Source: Kiloniellales bacterium
Lineage (GTDB): Bacteria > Pseudomonadota > Alphaproteobacteria > Kiloniellales > JAKSDN01
Assembly (NCBI GenBank): GCA_022360075.1
Contig: JAKSDN010001128.1
Coordinates: 1 to 6,702, forward strand
Reading direction: 5' to 3'
DNA length: 6,702 bases
Part shown: positions 5,111-6,702 of the stretch, piece after piece
Numbering within the stretch: the stretch's first letter is position 1
Layout of the letters: each line of letters opens with the position of its first letter
Program-made: the position numbers and the translations under genes
The notes under the pieces: generated by a model
The model's database searches: none
What the model saw: only the letters and a program-made list of their open reading frames with translations
Told to the model about the DNA's origin: nothing

Positions 5111-6586
5111 ATGTTCCCGGGACTGGTGCAAATCGCCAGAGAGATTCGCTCTAAGCGCTTGACCGCGGAAGCGCTCGTCACCTGGTCCCTGGAATCCATA
5201 AAAGCCAAAAATCAATCAGTGAATGCTTTCTCGGATGTCTATGCCGAGGAGTCTCTGGCGGCGGCCCGCGCCTGCGATCGGGATGCGGCCGAGGGACGAT
5301 GGCACGGGCCGCTGCACGGGGTCCCGATCGGCGTCAAGGATCTCTTCTTGACCAAGGGCCGGCGCACCGCGCGCGGCTCGGCCGCGTATCGCGACTTCGT
5401 GCCGGAACACAGCGCGCCGATCGTCGAGCGCGTCGAGGCGGCGGGTGCCATCGTCGTCGGCAAGACGACCACGACGGAGCTCGGCTGGTCGGGGTCGAGC
5501 GTTTCCGAGCTCTACGGAGCGACCCGCAATCCCTGGAATACGAGACTCACGAGCGGCGGCTCGAGCAGCGGCTCGGCGGCGGCCGTGGCCGCGGGCATGG
5601 TGCCCTGCGCGCTGGGCTCGGACGGCGGCGGCTCCGTGCGCATCCCCGCCTCGTTCTGCGGCATCTTCGCCATGAAGGGCAGCCTGGCGCGCATCCCGAC
5701 CTATCCCTGGAGCGCCACCGAGATGCTGTCCCACGCGGGGCCCATGACCCGCAGCGCCGAGGACAGCGCGTTCCTGTTCAATCTGCTGAAGGGCCCCGAC
5801 CCCCGCGACCACAACGCGTTGCCCGACGACGGCCTCGATTACATGACGGACTCGATCGATCTGGCCGACCTGAGGATCGCCTACGCGCCCAGCCTGTTCG
5901 GCGTGGCGGTCGATCCGGAGGTCGCGCGGGCCGTCGCCGAGAGCGTGGCGCTGGTCGGCGACACCTTGGGGGCCGATGCGGTCGAGGTCGAGCCCGGCTG
6001 GCAGGATCCGATCCGCATCTTCGAGACGCTTTGGGTGGCCGGGCGGGGGCAGGCCTACGGCGGTTCTGGCGCCAAGGCGGGGCAGGGCTTCGGCCGCGGC
6101 TTTCGGGCCTTGGTGGAGGCCTCGCAGACATACAGCCTGGCCGACTACCTGGACGCCATGAAGGCGCGCGCGCAGTTCGCCGCCGAGCTGCACGGCTTCT
6201 TCGAGACTTACGACTTGCTACTGCTGCCGACGGTGCCGATCCTACCCTTCGACGCGGAGCTGGAGGCGCCGCCGGACTGCCAATGCCGGTCCGAGGTCCT
6301 GCGCTGGACCGGTTGGACTCCCTTTACCTATCCCTTCAATTTGAGCGGCAATCCCGCTGCCTCGTTGCCTGTCGGGTTTTCCGCGTCCGGATTGCCCATA
6401 GGCCTTCAGGTCGTCGGCCCACGGCACGCCGACCTGCAGGTCTTGTCCTTTTGCCGCGCCCTCGAGGCGGCTCTTCCCTGTCGATTTGCCAGCGACGGGG
6501 CGGCCGATGACGCCGCCGAGAGTGGCTTGCCCGCAGGGCGCGGCAAAACCCCTGAAAACGTCAATAACGTGGAGGCGAAGAGATGA
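5111..6586 (+). CDS. Amidase-signature family hydrolase
   Basis: This is a complete 491-residue enzyme, the usual amidase size, with no signal peptide, so it is probably cytoplasmic. Amidase-signature enzymes use a Ser-cisSer-Lys triad to cleave C-N amide bonds. All three residues are present: K76 in PIGVKD, S151 in the GGSSSGSAAAVAAG signature, and S175 in SDGGGSVRIP. Their spacings, 75 and 24 residues, equal those of FAAH (K142, S217, S241). FCGIFAMKGS (182-191) follows as in the family. The C-terminal core ends with NLSGNPAASLPVGF and GLPIGLQVVGP, also family hallmarks. The last 30 or so residues are a polar, probably disordered tail. The substrate cannot be read from sequence; glutamyl-tRNA amidotransferase GatA is unlikely, with no gatB or gatC seen nearby. 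The Shine-Dalgarno is only GGAAGG at 5095-5100, ten bases upstream. The stop overlaps the next ATG. Confidence 0.93.
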   Translation: MFPGLVQIAREIRSKRLTAEALVTWSLESIKAKNQSVNAFSDVYAEESLAAARACDRDAAEGRWHGPLHGVPIGVKDLFLTKGRRTARGSAAYRDFVPEHSAPIVERVEAAGAIVVGKTTTTELGWSGSSVSELYGATRNPWNTRLTSGGSSSGSAAAVAAGMVPCALGSDGGGSVRIPASFCGIFAMKGSLARIPTYPWSATEMLSHAGPMTRSAEDSAFLFNLLKGPDPRDHNALPDDGLDYMTDSIDLADLRIAYAPSLFGVAVDPEVARAVAESVALVGDTLGADAVEVEPGWQDPIRIFETLWVAGRGQAYGGSGAKAGQGFGRGFRALVEASQTYSLADYLDAMKARAQFAAELHGFFETYDLLLLPTVPILPFDAELEAPPDCQCRSEVLRWTGWTPFTYPFNLSGNPAASLPVGFSASGLPIGLQVVGPRHADLQVLSFCRALEAALPCRFASDGAADDAAESGLPAGRGKTPENVNNVEAKR

Positions 6587-6702
6587 AACTGGATAGACGT
6601 AGCGTGTTGCGCGCGTCCGCCATGGCGGGCCTCACGGCCGGCCTGCCGGTCCTCAACACGAAGTTCCTGGTGAGCGAGGCCCTGGCCTCCGATCGGCCCA
6701 TG
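6583..6702 (+). CDS. N-terminus of a Tat-exported protein, possibly a substrate-binding protein; 3' end outside window
   Basis: Only 40 codons are visible. They start at an ATG that overlaps the amidase stop (ATGA), with GGAGG at 6571-6575 seven bases before it. D4-R5-R6-S-V-L-R is a good twin-arginine motif. It is followed by an Ala/Gly/Leu/Met core and a likely cleavage after A-L-A (33-35), so the mature protein would begin near SDRPM. The protein is therefore expected to be folded before export to the periplasm. In alphaproteobacteria such a signal behind an amidase often starts an ABC transporter binding protein, but the mature sequence that would show it is missing. That function is a guess. 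Confidence 0.8.
   Translation, partial: MKLDRRSVLRASAMAGLTAGLPVLNTKFLVSEALASDRPM

Noticed and set aside
5216..6193. Minus-strand open frame of 325 codons opposite the amidase
   Set aside because: It is low-complexity Arg/Ala/Gly sequence opposite a gene with intact catalytic residues.
5299..6510. Plus-strand open frame of 403 codons within the amidase
   Set aside because: It is a frame-shifted Arg-rich shadow; the amidase frame has all family motifs.

Overview
The window is GC-rich DNA with dense, mostly plus-strand genes. Stop codons overlap the next start codon, and Tat-type export signals are common. This suggests an alphaproteobacterium of the Rhodospirillales/Rhizobiales kind. That placement rests on base composition, gene style and protein flavour only, so it is an inference.

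Region 1 (1-4916) reads as one operon. It opens with the C-terminal part of a glutamine-synthetase-fold ligase that resembles the gamma-glutamyl-amine ligases (PuuA type). A complete four-gene ABC importer of the spermidine/putrescine (PotFGHI-like) class follows, in the order binding protein, ATPase, permease, permease. The operon ends with a 90-residue predicted periplasmic protein that I do not recognise; it has a CxxC pair and one TPR-like helical hairpin. From the ATPase onwards every junction is a stop/start overlap. The one wider gap, between the binding-protein and ATPase genes, holds a strong hairpin that probably sets the excess of binding protein over transporter.

Region 2 (4917-5110) is a 194-base gap. 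Its first half has weak inverted repeats that might end transcription. Its second half is a sharply AT-rich, G-poor island with a perfect TTGACA box, a plausible -10 box and a tandem 8-base repeat directly upstream. This is the best promoter candidate in the window.

Region 3 (5111-6702) starts a second transcription unit. It holds a complete amidase-signature hydrolase and, overlapping its stop codon, the first 40 codons of a Tat-exported protein that runs off the window.

The likely theme is scavenging of an amine or amide nitrogen source. A binding protein and ABC importer bring in a cationic or amine-type solute, the GS-like ligase would gamma-glutamylate an amine, and the amidase would release ammonia or an amine from an amide. 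The substrate cannot be named. By eye, two of the best-known polyamine-contact residues of PotF appear to be replaced in this binding protein. I found no mobile element, CRISPR array or RNA gene.
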